A DNA stretch of 7,077 bases from an uncultured Porphyromonadaceae bacterium (GTDB taxonomy: Bacteria; Bacteroidota; Bacteroidia; Bacteroidales; Muribaculaceae): assembly GCA_947178685.1 (NCBI GenBank), contig CAMWZE010000076.1, forward strand, positions 1-7,077, in the 5' to 3' direction. Below the pieces are notes generated by a model that was given only the letters and a program-made list of their open reading frames with translations, was not told the DNA's origin and did no database searches. Every line of letters starts with the position of its first letter. The stretch's first letter is position 1. Position numbers and translations under genes: made by a program. This document shows positions 6,926-7,077 of this stretch, one piece after another.

Positions 6926-6950
6926 GACATAATTCACGCCAGGTTATGTC
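6926..6950. repeat. Inverted repeat GACATAA-N11-TTATGTC
   Basis: GACATAA (6926-6932) and TTATGTC (6944-6950) are exact reverse complements separated by 11 bases. This could be a dyad operator for a regulator of the next gene, or a small hairpin. It is not followed by a T-run, so it is not a terminator. Confidence 0.4.
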
Positions 6951-7032
6951 GCCCGATTGCCAAAGTGTAAGTAGAGATTAGACTTTAAAAGGCTATTATA
7001 AGTGTGCGAATTAAACTTAAGAAAAATTTGTT

Positions 7033-7054
7033 AATAATGTTCTTTAACATTGTT
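7033..7054. repeat. AT-rich inverted repeat with CTTT loop
   Basis: AATAATGTT (7033-7041) can pair with AACATTGTT (7046-7054) across the four-base loop CTTT. There are eight Watson-Crick pairs and one T-G wobble. The inner six pairs (AATGTT/AACATT) are perfect. It may be an operator or leader hairpin for a gene beyond the window, but AT-rich DNA gives such dyads readily. Confidence 0.3.
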
Positions 7055-7077
7055 CAGATAAGAATATTAATAAGTGG

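Larger units (their letters stand above)
6889..7077. other. AT-rich intergenic tail, no gene seen
   Basis: This stretch follows the operon terminator and runs to the window's end. I see no coding sequence on either strand. It holds two inverted repeats (6926-6950 and 7033-7054). It probably contains upstream sequence of a gene beyond the window, but I find no convincing -33/-7 pair. TAACATTG at 7045-7052 differs from TAnnTTTG by one base, and its nearest TTTG (7027-7030) is only 14 bases away. Confidence 0.6.

Noticed and set aside
1..7077. Mobile elements, CRISPR arrays, tRNA or rRNA genes
   Set aside because: I saw no repeat-spacer array, transposase, integrase, terminal inverted repeats flanking a gene, or tRNA/rRNA-like sequence.

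Overview
The window carries a compact polysaccharide-uptake operon of the Sus type from a member of the Bacteroidota, most likely order Bacteroidales. The evidence is the adjacent SusC/SusD pair, a SusE-like surface lipoprotein, A-rich start regions without clear Shine-Dalgarno sequences, and upstream sequences that match the Bacteroides-type -7 element TAnnTTTG. A gut Muribaculaceae-like genome fits the codon use and gene style, but that family-level placement is an inference.

Layout. Positions 1-365 hold the 3' end of an FtsX-like ABC transporter permease gene that starts before the window. Positions 366-1068 are a roughly 700-base, AT-rich, non-coding stretch. It contains a well-formed Bacteroides-type promoter (589-619), a strongly foldable segment right after it (about 625-761, a possible small RNA or structured leader), a second weaker promoter match (766-793), and two tiny overlapping reading frames (991-1034) just before susC. 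Positions 1069-4110 encode a SusC/RagA-type TonB-dependent outer-membrane transporter. Positions 4147-5688 encode its SusD/RagB partner lipoprotein, and 5733-6827 a SusE-like lipoprotein with two related carbohydrate-binding modules. A strong intrinsic terminator follows at 6857-6888. The last 189 bases are AT-rich intergenic DNA with two inverted repeats and no gene that I can support.

How the genes work together. By analogy with the characterised Sus system, the SusE-like protein and SusD bind a glycan at the cell surface. SusD caps the SusC barrel, and SusC imports oligosaccharides into the periplasm using TonB energy. The SusE-like third gene points towards starch or another alpha-glucan, but no glycoside hydrolase and no Sus regulator lie in this window. 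The terminator closes the unit after three genes, so any enzyme must come from another transcript.

The protein-coding part is a familiar system. The least explained part is the 5' region, where a promoter, a near-continuous 19-pair hairpin, a possible 5'-3' closing helix and a T-run are arranged like a discrete RNA of about 135 nucleotides.
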